Positions 34,825-47,664 of a stretch of DNA of 64,000 nt are shown piece by piece. Numbering within the stretch: the first letter of the stretch is position 1; each line of letters starts with the position of its first letter. The notes below the pieces were generated by a model, which made no database searches, had not been told where the DNA came from, and worked only from the letters and a program-made list of their open reading frames with translations. The stretch is from Phytoseiulus persimilis. Taxonomy: Eukaryota > Arthropoda > Arachnida > Mesostigmata > Phytoseiidae. The stretch spans positions 19,096,001 to 19,160,000 of the forward strand of contig CM075101.1 in NCBI GenBank assembly GCA_037576195.1, given 5' to 3'. A program made the position numbers and the translations under genes.

Positions 34825-37800
34825 CCACCCATCAGGAAGGGGGAAAAACACGTTCCTACGGTTTGTAGGCCGATCAGCGAGTGAGACACCTCAGCTCAGC
34901 TGTCACGCCGCATGCGACTTCCCGGGCTCGCGTTCTCTCCACGTTCCTCGCTGCGACTGACAGTATATCGCGGAGGCCATGTCAGAGACCTGGGAACTTC
35001 TTATTACGAACATCCTCTCGAGAAAAGTGGCAGAGTCAGCAGGAGCGCGATCAGATGCGGAACCAGTCGAATAACTCGTCCGGAACCAGCTTCGGTATCT
35101 ACTCGACGCGACGGCACGGCTCGAGGTTTTGGAAACAAACATTTGTGGCGGAATCGAGGAGCGAGCATCAGACCAGGGAAGCGCTGAATGTAACAAATGT
35201 TGGGACTGCAGTTGTTGATTGTTCTTTACGGACGTCGGAGAATCTCCTGGAGAGAGTTCCCGTCAGCCAGGTGTTCCGGGGTGTCAGGGAAACGGCATTG
35301 AAGTAGAAGGAGGAAGGAAGAAATGCTGATAGTACAGAGACATTTTGAGCGTCCTGAGTATCCGAGTGACAGAAAGGCCGGCATGGAGTGAGTGGTCTGC
35401 CTCAGAGCCCGATGTCACAGAGTTCCTCTTAGTGGCAATGCGGCTTCCCTAACTAACTGATGGACGAACGACTGGGAGAACTGACAAAGGCAGCTGCGGC
35501 GCCCCTGACCTCGATCAAGTGAAGCTTGTGCAAGGCGTCTCGGTCGTTCATGTTTCCGTTGACACAATTTCGTTCGGGAGTGCGAAGGTCCAATGATTCT
35601 GTCAAGGACTGTCTCTCACCAACCGACAGAGCTCATCTTCTATACCTCTCCCAACGCTGGCGCGCGACGCTAATGAAGTTTCCGTGGAAAATCCTGACGG
35701 CGTTGACGGCGAGCCATGAGCAGATAACAGGCGAATTTGTCATGCCAAGCCGATGAGTCAATGACTTCATCCGCGGCCGGAGTACGCCCGCCTGCTCGCC
35801 CGCCCGACCTAAACCAAGAGGCTCTCAAAAGACACCGTGACTGATGGAGGGCCCATTTTCCTCCGGGAGCTCCGACAGGGATTGGGGTCGAATTGCGCCG
35901 ACGTTGAAGCTCTGGAAACTCCCCGAGATCCTGATCCCGAGTGGCCCATTGCGAGCCTTCGCCGCCTGCGGACTCCGATGTTGCGAGCTGTTGTGAGCAG
36001 GACAGCCGTTAAACATCATGCACGGCCGGTTCCCCTGCGTTGACGAGCATCGGTGAGGACGTGGTCCCGATGTCACTGCAGACAATCAGAGAAACTTGTT
36101 GGCGGATCCGACGGTGGAGGGAAACTCGATGTTCAGCTTCGATTCCGATCGATTCAACTCGTGTGAGGAGCAGAGCGCTTCTCCTCTCGCGATGGGCAAT
36201 GAGAGCTGTTACAGAGTTTTGTAAAACTCGAGAACAATGAGAGCGTTGCGCCCACCCGATTGAAAGGTTCTCACAGGGCTGCGTCGATGCGTGCTACACG
36301 CTTGCATAATCCAGCTCGGCCCTCTCCCCGAAGCTAGGATTCAACGCAAGAATCCAGGGGAACGTCCTCTAAGAAGCGCTCCTACTCCCGGTAACATAAC
36401 GGTTCCCGAGAAGTCGCTTCGCCGGCCAGCCTCCGCCGAAACGGTCGTTTTCCGGGTGCGACCTACGTCTCATGACGCGCCGCTCAGGGTTCCACTCCAA
36501 GCGGCGGTGCTCCGACACCCCGGTTCTGAATCAGACGTGCTTCCCTTTCCCCCAGACGGTTCAGCTGACTTGAGAGTAATTTACTGTTTCACTTCGCTTC
36601 TCGCCGCTGATTCGAGGATGGGACAATTTCACGCAGTGGTGATGGCTCTGTCAGGGTCAGTCCTGTCTAGACTCCCGAGGAGACAGAAACAATGGAGCCG
36701 ACGCGGATGACCTTAGTGATTGCGTGCTCGCGCATTCATTCCGACGCTGGGTACAAATGGTGCTCCGTGGGGTCGACACGAATCGCGTGCACGGGCTCAT
36801 CGCGTCATTTGTTCCCGAGTGAGTTTTTCTCACTCAGTTGCATGCCTTCTGACCACAGCTCCTTGAGGTAAACTACACGATCCTAATGTATTTTCGCCTC
36901 CGAGGGTCGAATTGGGTCGCAGGCCCTGAGTTCAAACAGGCATTCTTTAAACACTTGAACCTTCAGTTTTCTCATCTACCAGCCACTTCGCGGAACTCCT
37001 AACCCGCTCGAGAGGGAACACGTCCATCCAGAGAAAACAGGATGGGAAGAAGCTGGAGAAAGAACAGTTGATCGATAACCTTCGCATCCAGGAAACGAAA
37101 CGGCCGATGACGTACCAGTGAACGATCACCTGATTCGCAAGTCAGTGAACTCGGTCTTGTGTCGCGATTGCATCATGACGAGGATAACATCGCCACCTCC
37201 GGAACTCCGAAGAGATAAGCGACGGCCTCCGAACAACGCGAAGTTTTTCGCGTTCCCTGGAGAAACGATTTCAAGATCTCCCAAACTCCCCGGAGCTACA
37301 CCATCGGTGACAAACAGACTCACGGGGTCGCTCGGCACGTGAACTCGCAACCGAGCGCTCGCGCCGAACCGTGTGAGAGAGAAATCAGTAGGAAGTCAAG
37401 CTGTCTGTTGAACCAATTTAGGAACAAATGAACACGGCGAAGCAGCTGAAAAAGCGCAAACGTCCTCCGGGGCGAAAGCGCGTGGAAGTGTGAACGACTG
37501 TTGTCGGGTTTGTTTGTACAGTCCCGAAGGAGCATTCCGGTCTTTCTTTCTGGAGTTTTCTCCTCTCTACGGGAGCGGGTACGGTCGGATTGCCAGTCGA
37601 GAACGGCGGAAGAATACCCGCCGAATCCGTCATTTCAGTCTGCTTAATCACAGGTTGCGATGCGACTGCAAAAATCGAATAGGCTTGAAGCGAACTTCCG
37701 AAACGGTTTTGCAGGAAACCACCGGCGTCGGCTCCCAAGGCGTTAACGCGACGATTGAGCTCGAGCAGTCAAACGCACAACAGCGTCACCGAACTGAGCG

Positions 37801-38267
37801 TTCTTTGTTCGGGCGCGTGAGTTGAATGGACAGGCAAACGCACAGTTAGACAAAGAGAAACGGCGAGCAATGAACAACGGCGACAAGGAGAGAGGAATAC
37901 GTCGCAGGAGGAGAACAAGCGGTCGAAAGCTAGCGAGGTGTGAGATGAGGAGAGAGCGCGGAACGAGCCGGGGAAAAACGGAAGAATGAATGACACAACT
38001 TGGGGGCGGAGAGGAGGAGCTGAGGTGGAGGAATACCCCGCAGAGCTGCGGAAACAGAATCGGGAGGACGGAACTCATACGAGCAGAAAGCGAAACGACA
38101 GAGTGAGGGAGGCGGGGAGAGAGGAATAACAAGGAAGGTGAGAAAGAATGGTGATTCTTGAGCCTCCAGTTACGGCGAACTATGAAGCGTAGCTGGGTTC
38201 GTGGCTGTTGGAGATGCGGGAAGGCGCGCCGAATTTTGAGCGATCGAACTAATCTTCCTCGTGCGAC

Positions 38268-38335
38268 GGACTCGAACGCCGTACCTGTTCGCTGCGCATT
38301 CTCCTGGAGATACGGCCCGCTAAGGGAAAAGCATT
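38268..38335 (-). repeat. Possible tRNA-derived relic
   Basis: The minus strand contains TTAGCGGGCCG, an intervening segment and GGCGTTCGAGTCCGTCG, where GTTCGAGTCC is B-box-like. Stem pairing is poor. It is a weaker candidate than the copies at 23.5 and 42.0 kb, and could be coincidence. Confidence 0.25.
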
Positions 38336-40276
38336 GACAGTCCTACTTGATTTGTGTTGTTCCATCATCACCGTCGTTCGGTCGGAGGAGGAAAACAGAA
38401 GCGCGAGAGAACGAAGTCGAGGGAAAACAGAGCTGGAGCTCAGCGAGGAACGAGGTCGTGAGCCGGCTGTGATTGAGCGGAGTTGAGTAAGAGGTGAGAA
38501 GAGCCGACAGGAGATTCAGTCACCTGCTCATCGGTTCAGCCGCAATCAGGACAGGCATGAGGGGTGCTGAGCTCCAGAGGAGATTGTTCGTGTATTCTCC
38601 GCTTTCGGAGAACCTGCACGCTCGCACTCCGAAGCACGCAAGGTAACGATTTTCCCATGCCCGCCTTTTCTCCTGCGCAGAAAAACGCTGCGGAGGGGCA
38701 TTTTCAGTTCTCAGCGAATATCTCGAAGGAATTGTGTTTGCACGGCATGACTCTGATCGCAGAGTTCTCAGCCCTAAGCAAATCGTGATTTGCCTCCCTG
38801 GCCAGCAAGCCTTTGCCGCGCTCCCCTCCCTAGAATGTCAACGAAAATCCGAGAACGGAGGCAGAAAGCTTGGGCTCGCGTCCGCCATGGTAGAGTTCTC
38901 GTAATCGCCTTACGTCGTGCACTTAGGCATCTAACTGTCTCTTGGGGTTCCGGAATGCCTCCAGCATTCGGGTTCCCGGCGAAAAATGGTATTGTGGTAC
39001 CAGCACCGGTCGACGCCGAACCGACCGCTGTAGGAGACGCTTTCATGGTGGGAACCGATGAAATTCGTCCCACTCAGCTCGAGCAGATCGTGAGGATTCC
39101 CGCGCACTTCGAGGTTTGAGATGTCTTGAGCTGAGCAACAGGTTCCGCTCCCAGGGGCTCGCGTTCGAACTCTCGAGCCGAAAATATCAAGATCAAAATC
39201 ATAGAGTGGGGGCTCCCTGGAACGACCAATACAACGAATTGGACCTGAGAGACTGGCTTTTCCGCTGCTCATGTGTCTGCTAATACCAACGAGCTCATCT
39301 GAATGTCTCCCCCTGAAGCGACGTCACTATCGAGGTCTGCCGTCCGAAGCCTTTGAGTGGCCAAGTAGCGTGAATCAAATATTTCCGACTGCCGATAGAG
39401 AAAATCACGGCCCTTTCCTCTTGTCAGCAGTTCCAAACAGAAATGGGCAATCTATCGACATTTTGAACTGTGGTGAATCTTTGGGAGCGTGATTCAGATG
39501 AGATCTCTAATTCACGGCACTGTCTCTGCTCGTAGTCTCAACCATGGACCGTTGCCCTTCGATATCGTTCAACTCCTAGTTCCCGCAGACGATATTGTCG
39601 ATCAGGAAATATCCTGGTGGAAACAGTCGGGTTCGATGCGTGCCTGGGAATGTCCGCGGAGAACGAAATGCTTTCTTCGTTCTTATCGCGCCGTTGGCAC
39701 CCCGTTGTTCCTCGGTGTCCGCCAGACGTTCTCCACTTCCGGCAGTGCTACAGAATGAGGAAGTTTGAGAAAAGTGCCGACCGTTTCTCCTTGTTCCACA
39801 GACGCAGCAATGCATGATCCTTGCTCTTTCCGTGTCGTTCGCGTCCCATCTTCCTCCTCGCATTCGACCTCAGGTTTGTCCACTGACCACCAGGCGAGCG
39901 TGCCAGTGTTTCTTGGGCACTGCCATCGCGCCTCAAAATTGCCACAGCGGTTTCTTGGGCACGGCGCAACGTTTTCCGCGTCCTCAGTTTCCTCGTCCCG
40001 TGTTGCGTAGGAAAGCGGTGGCGAACATGATACTGCTGGAAAGAGCGAAAACTTCGCGGATCTTGTACGATGGATGAAACAGACGAGGCAGTTGTGTTTT
40101 TCCTGATGCCTTACCTCAACGCTGTGCTTGATGCCTGATTCGGAAAAAAAACATCCAATGCCATGAGCTCAGAGTTCCAGACAACGCGGAACGGAGCGAA
40201 ACAGCCGTCGATCCAGCTCCGCCCCAGCAGTGACATCTTCAAGCGATGCACGAATAAGTGCGCCGGGATCAGGAAA

Positions 40277-40287
40277 CCCCCCCCCCC
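40277..40287. repeat. Poly-C tract, 11 bases
   Basis: An uninterrupted run of 11 C on the plus strand, preceded by GGAAA and followed by GGG. Confidence 0.95.
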
Positions 40288-41993
40288 GGGTGCTTTTCGT
40301 TTCCACTCATCCATCGCTGAGTATCTTTTTCTGCGAGTTGGAGAATCGTTGCTCACCTCGAGATCAAGAAAAATTGATTCCTCCACCGTCGATCAATCAG
40401 TCGACCGGGCCGGTGTTCACAAGATCATTTGTTCTGCTCAAGGCTTTCCTGGGACTTTTTGCGACTGAAGTTCCTCTCCGTCGTCAAATTCGATTGTTGC
40501 GAATTGTATTCGGACACGAGTGTCCACGTTTCTTCATTTCAGTCGAGTGGTGAGTGGATGAAAGCCCGTCTAACGTCGTTAAGTCGTTTACCGACATCGA
40601 TCGATTTGTCCTGAGGCGACGACTTTTGCTGCTCCCGACTCGGACTAGGGGAATCCACAGGAGAGTTTCGAGGGAGTCGTGTACCTGCGTGGCCGAGTCG
40701 CACTCCCTTCGGCGTCGGTGGGCACATCCGATCGGTCCGTCGATTGGTCAAACGACCGCACGGACGGAATATCGATAAACTCATGGATTGCTCGTTTGTG
40801 TCGTGTTTGATCCCACTATTGACGCAACGCCGTGGAACGAACGTCCCGAGTTGAGGTGTTCCGCTCTCTTTCTCCAAGTTCCAGAAAGCGCGGACACCCA
40901 ACTCGAGTTTTGACGGAGCAGATGACGAGGTGGTTTCGGGAGTTCGAGTTGCCCCCGCGTTTGCCGATCTGGAACCTGCTGCCGTTTCTCCCCGGGCTAG
41001 CGAGGCAGACGCTAGTCCTCGTTCGAAATTGCGACAATCCAACCGGAATTCGTCAGAGAGTGTGCGAGTTGATTAACACGGAGCCGATGGGAAGCTCTAC
41101 CCGTTCGTGCGGCAATCGGAGAGCCGGATCTGAACTCGCGATTTCAGGCGACTTTGAATCGAAATTACTCCGAACCAGCGGATCATTGAAAGAAGAGGGA
41201 ACGATAGCTTACGGAATTCCGCCTCGCACGCGTCACGAAACCGACGACTTGAGCACAAGGCTCCCAATCTGGCCCGTCCCTCGAGAATCCCGTTTTCGTC
41301 CATTGAGCTTTCTTACATGTGAGGTAGATCCCTGATGCGACGATGGCTTCCGTGATCACTAGTGGTAGGAGTGACAACATATTCAGACAGCTAAGCTAAC
41401 TCCTCGTACTTCCGACTGAATTCTTGGAGAGCAACTTAAGCCCAAGGATCTCATTCGAATAATAGACCGTCGCTGTTCCCTTCGCCATCCATAGAGAAGT
41501 GGGATTGCAGAATGACTACCTAAACTTCCGAGTCGAGCCGTTCGACGAGAAATAAAAGACCTCAGAAGATGTGGAAAGCTTGCGTGCGATTTGTGACGAA
41601 GCGCCTGTCATCTGAATCCGGAAAGGAGGATGAATACCAGATCTCCGTCACAGGGCGAGCGTTGACAATCGCCCAGAGGGCAATTACCTAGATTCGCGAA
41701 TTCTCGACCGGGACCTCGCTATGACCTGCAACCGAGCCCGAACTCCATGCTGCGAGGTGCGCATGTGGTGGAGCGCTTGAGGATTCTTCATGTCACGAGA
41801 AAATAGAGGCACGATGCGTGAATCCCTGCAAGCAGCAGACCATCTAGGGCTGTCGAACTGCTGAGTTGAGCGTCCTGGAAGCTGCGTCGGAGGTTCAGAA
41901 TCAATCGAGTCGACCAGCTTAGGATCATCGAGGCTCAGGCGTGCTTCGCTGGACGTCGCGATATCTCGAATGGAATAAGCTCAATTCAACAGA

Positions 41994-42043
41994 GGGTTTG
42001 AACCCGGGGTAGACGAGGAAGATACCGTGCTCACGAGTCAGTC
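41994..42043 (-). repeat. tRNA-like relic with B-box
   Basis: Read on the minus strand, a stretch resembling a D-arm (GACTCGTGAGCACGGTATC) is followed by CCCCGGGTTCAAACCC, which contains a near-consensus B-box. The distance between the two is shorter than in a functional tRNA and only part of the T-stem pairs. It looks like a deleted tRNA pseudogene or SINE fragment. Confidence 0.4.
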
Positions 42044-42675
42044 CCCCGCAGAGAAACCTCCTCACGTCGTGATCTCCGCTGTTCACAGAGACAACATCAC
42101 TTCATTTGCCAACTTTTTTCATGGAGGCCTCCCCATCGTCCCATCTTACCTCTCTCTCGCCTTTCCGCTTCCCAGCCATGGCTAAGGATGAAATCATATT
42201 CATTCAATGAAAAACCATCCTCCCGGAAGACTTGCTTAACAACTCTGACGATGGGGCTCGAAACCGTTTCATTCTGAACGCATCGTGCTCTGACAAAACA
42301 CGGATGGCTCCCAACGTGCATTTGCCTTGGTGACTTACGGGGACTCGGAAAGTGCGGTAGTCGATGTTACATATGAATCGTCGCTCAGTCGGTCGATCGC
42401 TCGGGCGCGACGCCGCTCGTCAGACTCCAACGAAAATCGGCTCTTCACGAGCCCTCGAGGTCCCTCCTCACAAATGGGAGCTGTTTCGATTCATATCTCC
42501 CGCCGATATCGCACCGGGATCCGAGCCGACCGCCGCTCATCGGGGGTAACAACTCTAATTGCTCTCGTCGTGAAAGTCTCGTTCCGAATAGAAACGGTTC
42601 GAGAACGTCATAGAAAACCCAGCACATTGTGAAGAGTTCGCTGAGCGACTAAGAATAGGTCGAGTTTAGCAGCAT

Positions 42676-42704
42676 TCGACGGTCTCTCGTTGAGCTACGT
42701 GCCG
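42676..42704 (-). repeat. A-box-like tRNA 5' half
   Basis: The minus strand reads GGCACGTAGCTCAACGAGAG, a good match to the start of many tRNAs (acceptor, TAGCTCA A-box, D-arm). No B-box follows at the right distance, so only a 5' fragment is present. It lies 650 bases from the relic at 42.0 kb. Confidence 0.3.
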
Positions 42705-45185
42705 TAGCGGGAAACGCTCAGAAGATCATGGGTTTTGGCTTGAAGCGATGAGTTCAAGTAAATTATCCGATCCGAGATTTTCAACAGTCTCATCCAGGAC
42801 GATTGGCTCCCAGAGAATGTATCACGGATAAAGTCCATCGCTTTTGTTTATTAGCAGAAAGCTGTGTTAGATTCTCCGGTCTGGAGGGAAAATTAATTCC
42901 GAGGAGATTGGATTCCCCGCAGATTTGTATCGTGTTCCGTAACTTGAAGCCTGCAGCCTCCGGAGGAGCGGATCTGCAGGTTCTGGTAGTTTCCGCTCCG
43001 CGCAAAAACTGAGTCAGGAATGATTTTTTGGAAGACATGGTAGGAGCTAATTTTCTCGACGTCCCGAGGAGACCGGGAACGGAACCATAGCGAAGTTCAA
43101 GTCCCCTGGGAGCGCTCCCATTTCTGAGAACTTCAGATGCTTGTTTGAGCTCACCGACCTGTCGGCTGTGCCTGATGCCGACATCCCCGTTGCTCTGGCT
43201 ACTTAACATTGGACTGCGCGCGCAGAGCTGGAGTGCGCTATTGAGTTTCTCAGAGAGCCGAACGACTTGCCCCCCGATGCCGCAGGCTCTCCGCAATCTC
43301 TCGCGGTCAGCTTATGTCTCATTCGCCGGGCATTCGTCGCCAATCACAGGCTCTTTTCCTCTCGGAGTTTGTGTGGTCCTGGGCCAGCCGAACCGATGGA
43401 CGAGCTAGTTGAGACAGACGAGTCTCAGAAGCAGACAGCAGGAAAATAAAGCAGAACCGACCCCGATGCGAATGTAATGGGCCACAGAATGTCGGAGGCT
43501 CTCTCATTCGACCGTTTTACGGCCAGGCCGCTATCTCTAGTTTCACTATCCGGTTCTTCTTCGACTCTCCTCCCGTCCTACCGCGTGCTTAGGAACGAAT
43601 TCGCCGATCATGGGATGCAGCTATTCGACTTGAATCAGGGTTTCCGTAACAGGAATGGTTAGGAACTCGAGTGCAGTGTAGCTCACAAGGGAAGGCTGTG
43701 TACTCTGGCAACCACATACGAGAGCGGTTTCTCGGAAACATTGAGAGCAAACTATTCAGACCCATTCGAGTCGATGGCCGGTTACCCCGATGCGCTGCTC
43801 ATGGCGCCTGGAACTATCGCATCTGGAATCCTCTCATTCTGGCGCTCCAACATTCTCCTGTTCGCCAGTCCACCGAGTAACCTCTGTCCAGAAGTTCACG
43901 TGAAAGGCTAGAATCGCCATCGTGCTGTCGCGCTGCGCCTCAAGAACGGAGTGGAACAATTCCGTCGCGGTTGTTTCGGGGCTGCCTTGGGGCTCTTGTG
44001 TGGCAGAAGATCCTCAACTTCTTAGCTAGTGAGCATCACAATAAACAACCTCGGCCACGTTCTGATTGCTGACGAAGGTTCTCGAAATCCATACTTGAGA
44101 AAATCGTGTGAGAAAGTATGCGGTTTCTCCTGAACACTGATTCCTCGGGGAGTCCAGTCCGGTAACTGTCGGTCTTTGGCCAACTGTAAGGACCAAGGCG
44201 GCTTTCTTGATTTCGAGAGGCACTCCGTGAATTCGTCGCACCAGTGGATCACCACACAGTTTTGGAGCCACACTTAGTTCCCCGTCGGCCGCGTCGGTTC
44301 GCCCGTGCTCGGCAACGCTTCGCTGGCTTGAGGTTTTCACGCTCTTCCCGCGACCGCTGACCAGCTCCGCGGTTCATCGAGCGGACTCGGAGCAAGGGTC
44401 GCTAGACTTATGGGAGAATCATTCACGCTCCCTAGCCGGCAATCGTTTTTAGACAAATCGCGGGACGATTTGACGAACGGAAGTTGAAGAGTTCAACCGA
44501 GACAGATCGGTGCGAGATTCTGCCCAGTTCCTTCCCACCTGAGGAGACCCAATCCAAAGTTGCCGGAAATCCGCATTCGGGGCGGAAAATGGGATTGTGT
44601 CTGGAGAGAGAATCGCGGATTTACGCAGAACCACAGATCCGAACAGGTGTTTCTGGTCCTGCTGCAGGTTGGGAGGTCCAGTCCCTGAATGATTCGATTA
44701 ATCGGTGTGATTCAGGGTTGTTCGCGGGTCATCGTGTAGACGATATAATGCGACGTTTGCTATCGGTACCAGTGCTCTGGAGAGTTTCTGTCACGAGAGG
44801 AGTACAAGCCATAACTGTAAAAAGTTAATTGCTCTCCAACTCGTTTCGAAGACCTCATTTGAGTCTTCCGCCTTTGATGTGCGGACTTAGTTCCCCTGAC
44901 TATGTGCCTCTCTCTGCCTTCCAGCCGCTGAACCTGAAGAGGTCGACAGCATCAAAGGCATCCCCGTCCGCGTTTGCTTTACCTCATCTCCAGCAGCCTC
45001 TCAGATTGGGGATGAAACGCTTTCACCCTGGAGATAGGCGATATTCATAAGAAAGCTGCTCATGCAACTCCGTTCCCACATCACTTTCCGTGAGATAAAA
45101 TCCCCCACATTGCGAAACTCTGTTACGCAACAAGCATTTTGAAATATTCATGTTCAGCTAACGTGAAGCCTTCTCGTCTGTCTAT

Positions 45186-45944
45186 ATGTCCATATGTCTA
45201 TATCGTAGCAGTACCAAGGCAGGAGCCCTGGGCATCGGAGCTCAACACTACACAGAAACTCGGGTCAGGCTCTCCAAAAGTTATTCCTGGACATCATTCG
45301 CGATTGAATCGAAGAACAACATTCAGAGAAAAGCATCCGGAGCTCTCGATCGAGGCGTTCGTATCGTGAATCGCCTCGGGAGAGGGGTTTCAAGACAACG
45401 CCATCGAACAGAATATGAAACTCCGAATGGTTGGAAATTTTTCGTCCACGCCGCACGCAGCGGAACGCCGCGCTTCAGTAGGGAAGATCCAGGTTATCCA
45501 GAGGAATGGGAGCTGAGAGACTTCGGTGAGCAATCCAAAATACAAACGAGAGAGACATGCATTGCTGTCCGGGGAATAAGTCGGCGCAACTTGATACGAG
45601 AACACGTAAAGCTGTCGTTAGGGCCCGGCTTGGAATCCGGTACGCGAACCGCGAGGCTCACGCGAGATTTAGTGCTCTCTCACCTGGGCCATCTCGCCAA
45701 TGCTCTGATGTCTCTCGCTTTTTGGCCCTTCAGTCAGGCACAGGAATTCGGCAACGACACCGCTGAAACAATCCAAAGCGAGTGTCGGAGCGACCGGAAA
45801 AACTCGGTCGAACGGATGGCCTCCGTATTCCTTTCTCCGGTTTCCTTTCATGCAGTAGCTTCACCCCTCCTAACGGCCCTGCGAAAGAAGCACGTATTCC
45901 GCCGGGGCTCAGAAGCTCCTCCACCCGGAGCACGCTCAGGCTAA
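45186..45944 (+). CDS. Unassigned ATG-initiated open frame of 252 codons
   Basis: This is a complete ATG-to-TAA frame without recognisable domain, signal peptide or membrane segment. It is rich in Arg and Ser and its third-position bias is weaker than in the channel gene, so a chance frame is the leading explanation. It is listed because it is among the longest ATG-initiated frames outside the channel gene. No neighbours help to interpret it. Confidence 0.13.
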   Translation: MSICLYRSSTKAGALGIGAQHYTETRVRLSKSYSWTSFAIESKNNIQRKASGALDRGVRIVNRLGRGVSRQRHRTEYETPNGWKFFVHAARSGTPRFSREDPGYPEEWELRDFGEQSKIQTRETCIAVRGISRRNLIREHVKLSLGPGLESGTRTARLTRDLVLSHLGHLANALMSLAFWPFSQAQEFGNDTAETIQSECRSDRKNSVERMASVFLSPVSFHAVASPLLTALRKKHVFRRGSEAPPPGARSG

Positions 45945-47649
45945 GGTTTTTGCGGCTACATTTCCCACAGTCTTGTAAATTCCATGGTTGCCATACGGTA
46001 CAAGGAAGGAGCTTACCAGCGTTAATACTCCCGTCGAGGGACGCTCCGCATGCAACAACGAAAACTGGAGGAGCCCGAACTTGCGTTCGGTCTATCACGG
46101 TCTAACCTAACCTACAGCTCATGAGCTGGCGGTTGCACTAGCCACGAGCGCGATTGTTTTCATCTCTTATGTCCCCCAGATGATGTCGACGGCTCCCTCG
46201 AGTTATTTCCATCTGAGTGGCTCATCGCTCCCCAACGATTGGCAGAGGGATTCACAAGTCGGGCGCAGACAATGAGACCACCTTTTCTTCCACCAGCTCA
46301 TTGTTCTTGAGTAAATTATCTCTAGCCCTCATTTGCTCTGTCCGCTTTCCGCGGTGGTAGTCAAGAATACTCCCGATTCTCGATGTTCGTTTCTCGGTCC
46401 GTTTCCTCGGCAGCCTCGTCAGATACCTGCTCTTCCTCCTGGGGAGAAAATTCTTGATCTGAGATCCCGGAATGTTCAGAACATATTCACGCCCGAGACA
46501 CGATGAATGACAGGCCCCCGAGAGCTGCGAGAAACGAATCTCAGGTGGAATTGTGGAAGAAATCCCAAGGGAATCGAAATCAGAGGGAAGCGGAAAGAGA
46601 GCGTGTACTAACCATTGGCCCAGCCGTTTTCTGTCGCCGCTCCTTGTGCTCCTACGACATCCTTATAACTAGACACCCGCGGGGGCCTCCGAGGGAGGAA
46701 TTCGTCCGAGGTCCTCCTCCCGGATTTCTGATCTTTCCGGATTTCCCGGATTCTTTTCCACAGAATCACGCTTCCGATGTGAGTTCTAAGTTTCCCATAA
46801 CTGCGATGAGCGAATCCGGAAATTGGGATTTGAGCGTTTCAGCACCTCGACGATGCGTTCCGACGGATATTCAGCCAAACTCCTCTGAATCAAGGCCCAA
46901 ACACATCAAGTTCGACAGATATGCAATTGAGTTTACACGATGATTCGTGTGGACGATGTGTACCCTGAAGGAATCGTCCGACTCCTAAAAGCAACTCCGT
47001 AGAGTTTGAGCGAATCGAAACCGTAGAAGTCCACGATTCTTCATTAAGATTGCCGCGGGAATCCCTACACTCTCAAAGGGTGTGCGTCACGTCGCGACGG
47101 AACTCGCCCCAGAAGCGGGACTCGGAACCAATCGTAGTCTTCGGAAGACCTCGTTCATTCTCGAATTTTCGACCGGGCGTGCCAAGAGGGAACACTCCCG
47201 CTCGGTCCGTTCTCTCTCAGGTTGACAACTCGGGATCAGGTTTGTCAGATGTAAATTTTTTAGAATCGGCAGGGAATGAGCCCTAGAGAAGACTTCGTGA
47301 AGCATACGACCGGAGTTTGATACGAGGAAACGGATGAAGAATGGAATCGAGGATCTTCGACGCTCCAGCGCGCCGTTCGAGAACCCTCCACCGTTAGGTC
47401 GCGGTCGGAAACTTCCGGTCTACTTTTCCCGGGAAATGCCGCCGAAAAAGAGAGAGGCGTGACGGGGTGATGTTCCGCGCTTTTTATGAGTCACTGTTGA
47501 TACGGCTGTCTGGATCGCATTGAGGTGTTGCTCGGTAGGTTGCAGAGTTTGCTGAAACGTCTCTTTCTCCAGTTGGTATTTGTGCTTGACTCAGCTCATC
47601 TCACTCCAGAGGGCGGGCTCCTAACAAACGGAATCGTTTGCGGCGAGCA

Positions 47650-47664
47650 CCCCCCCCCCCCCCC
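47650..47664. repeat. Poly-C tract, 15 bases
   Basis: An uninterrupted run of 15 C on the plus strand. Similar G/C runs occur at 7708 (37 G), 40277 (11 C) and 50948 (12 G). Confidence 0.95.

Larger units (their letters stand above)
32775..45185. other. Interval without recognised gene
   Basis: It holds the (CT)9 repeat, the 28-bp polypyrimidine repeat, an 11-base C tract, a GTTTCTTGGGCAC word repeated 42 bases apart (39908 and 39950), and three tRNA-like relics, all on the minus strand. About 41.4-42.1 kb is poor in long frames. No gene is recognised. Confidence 0.4.

Noticed and set aside
38790..39119. 109-codon plus frame with a protein-like end
   Set aside because: The antisense frame over the same bases is equally protein-like, so the evidence is not strand-specific.
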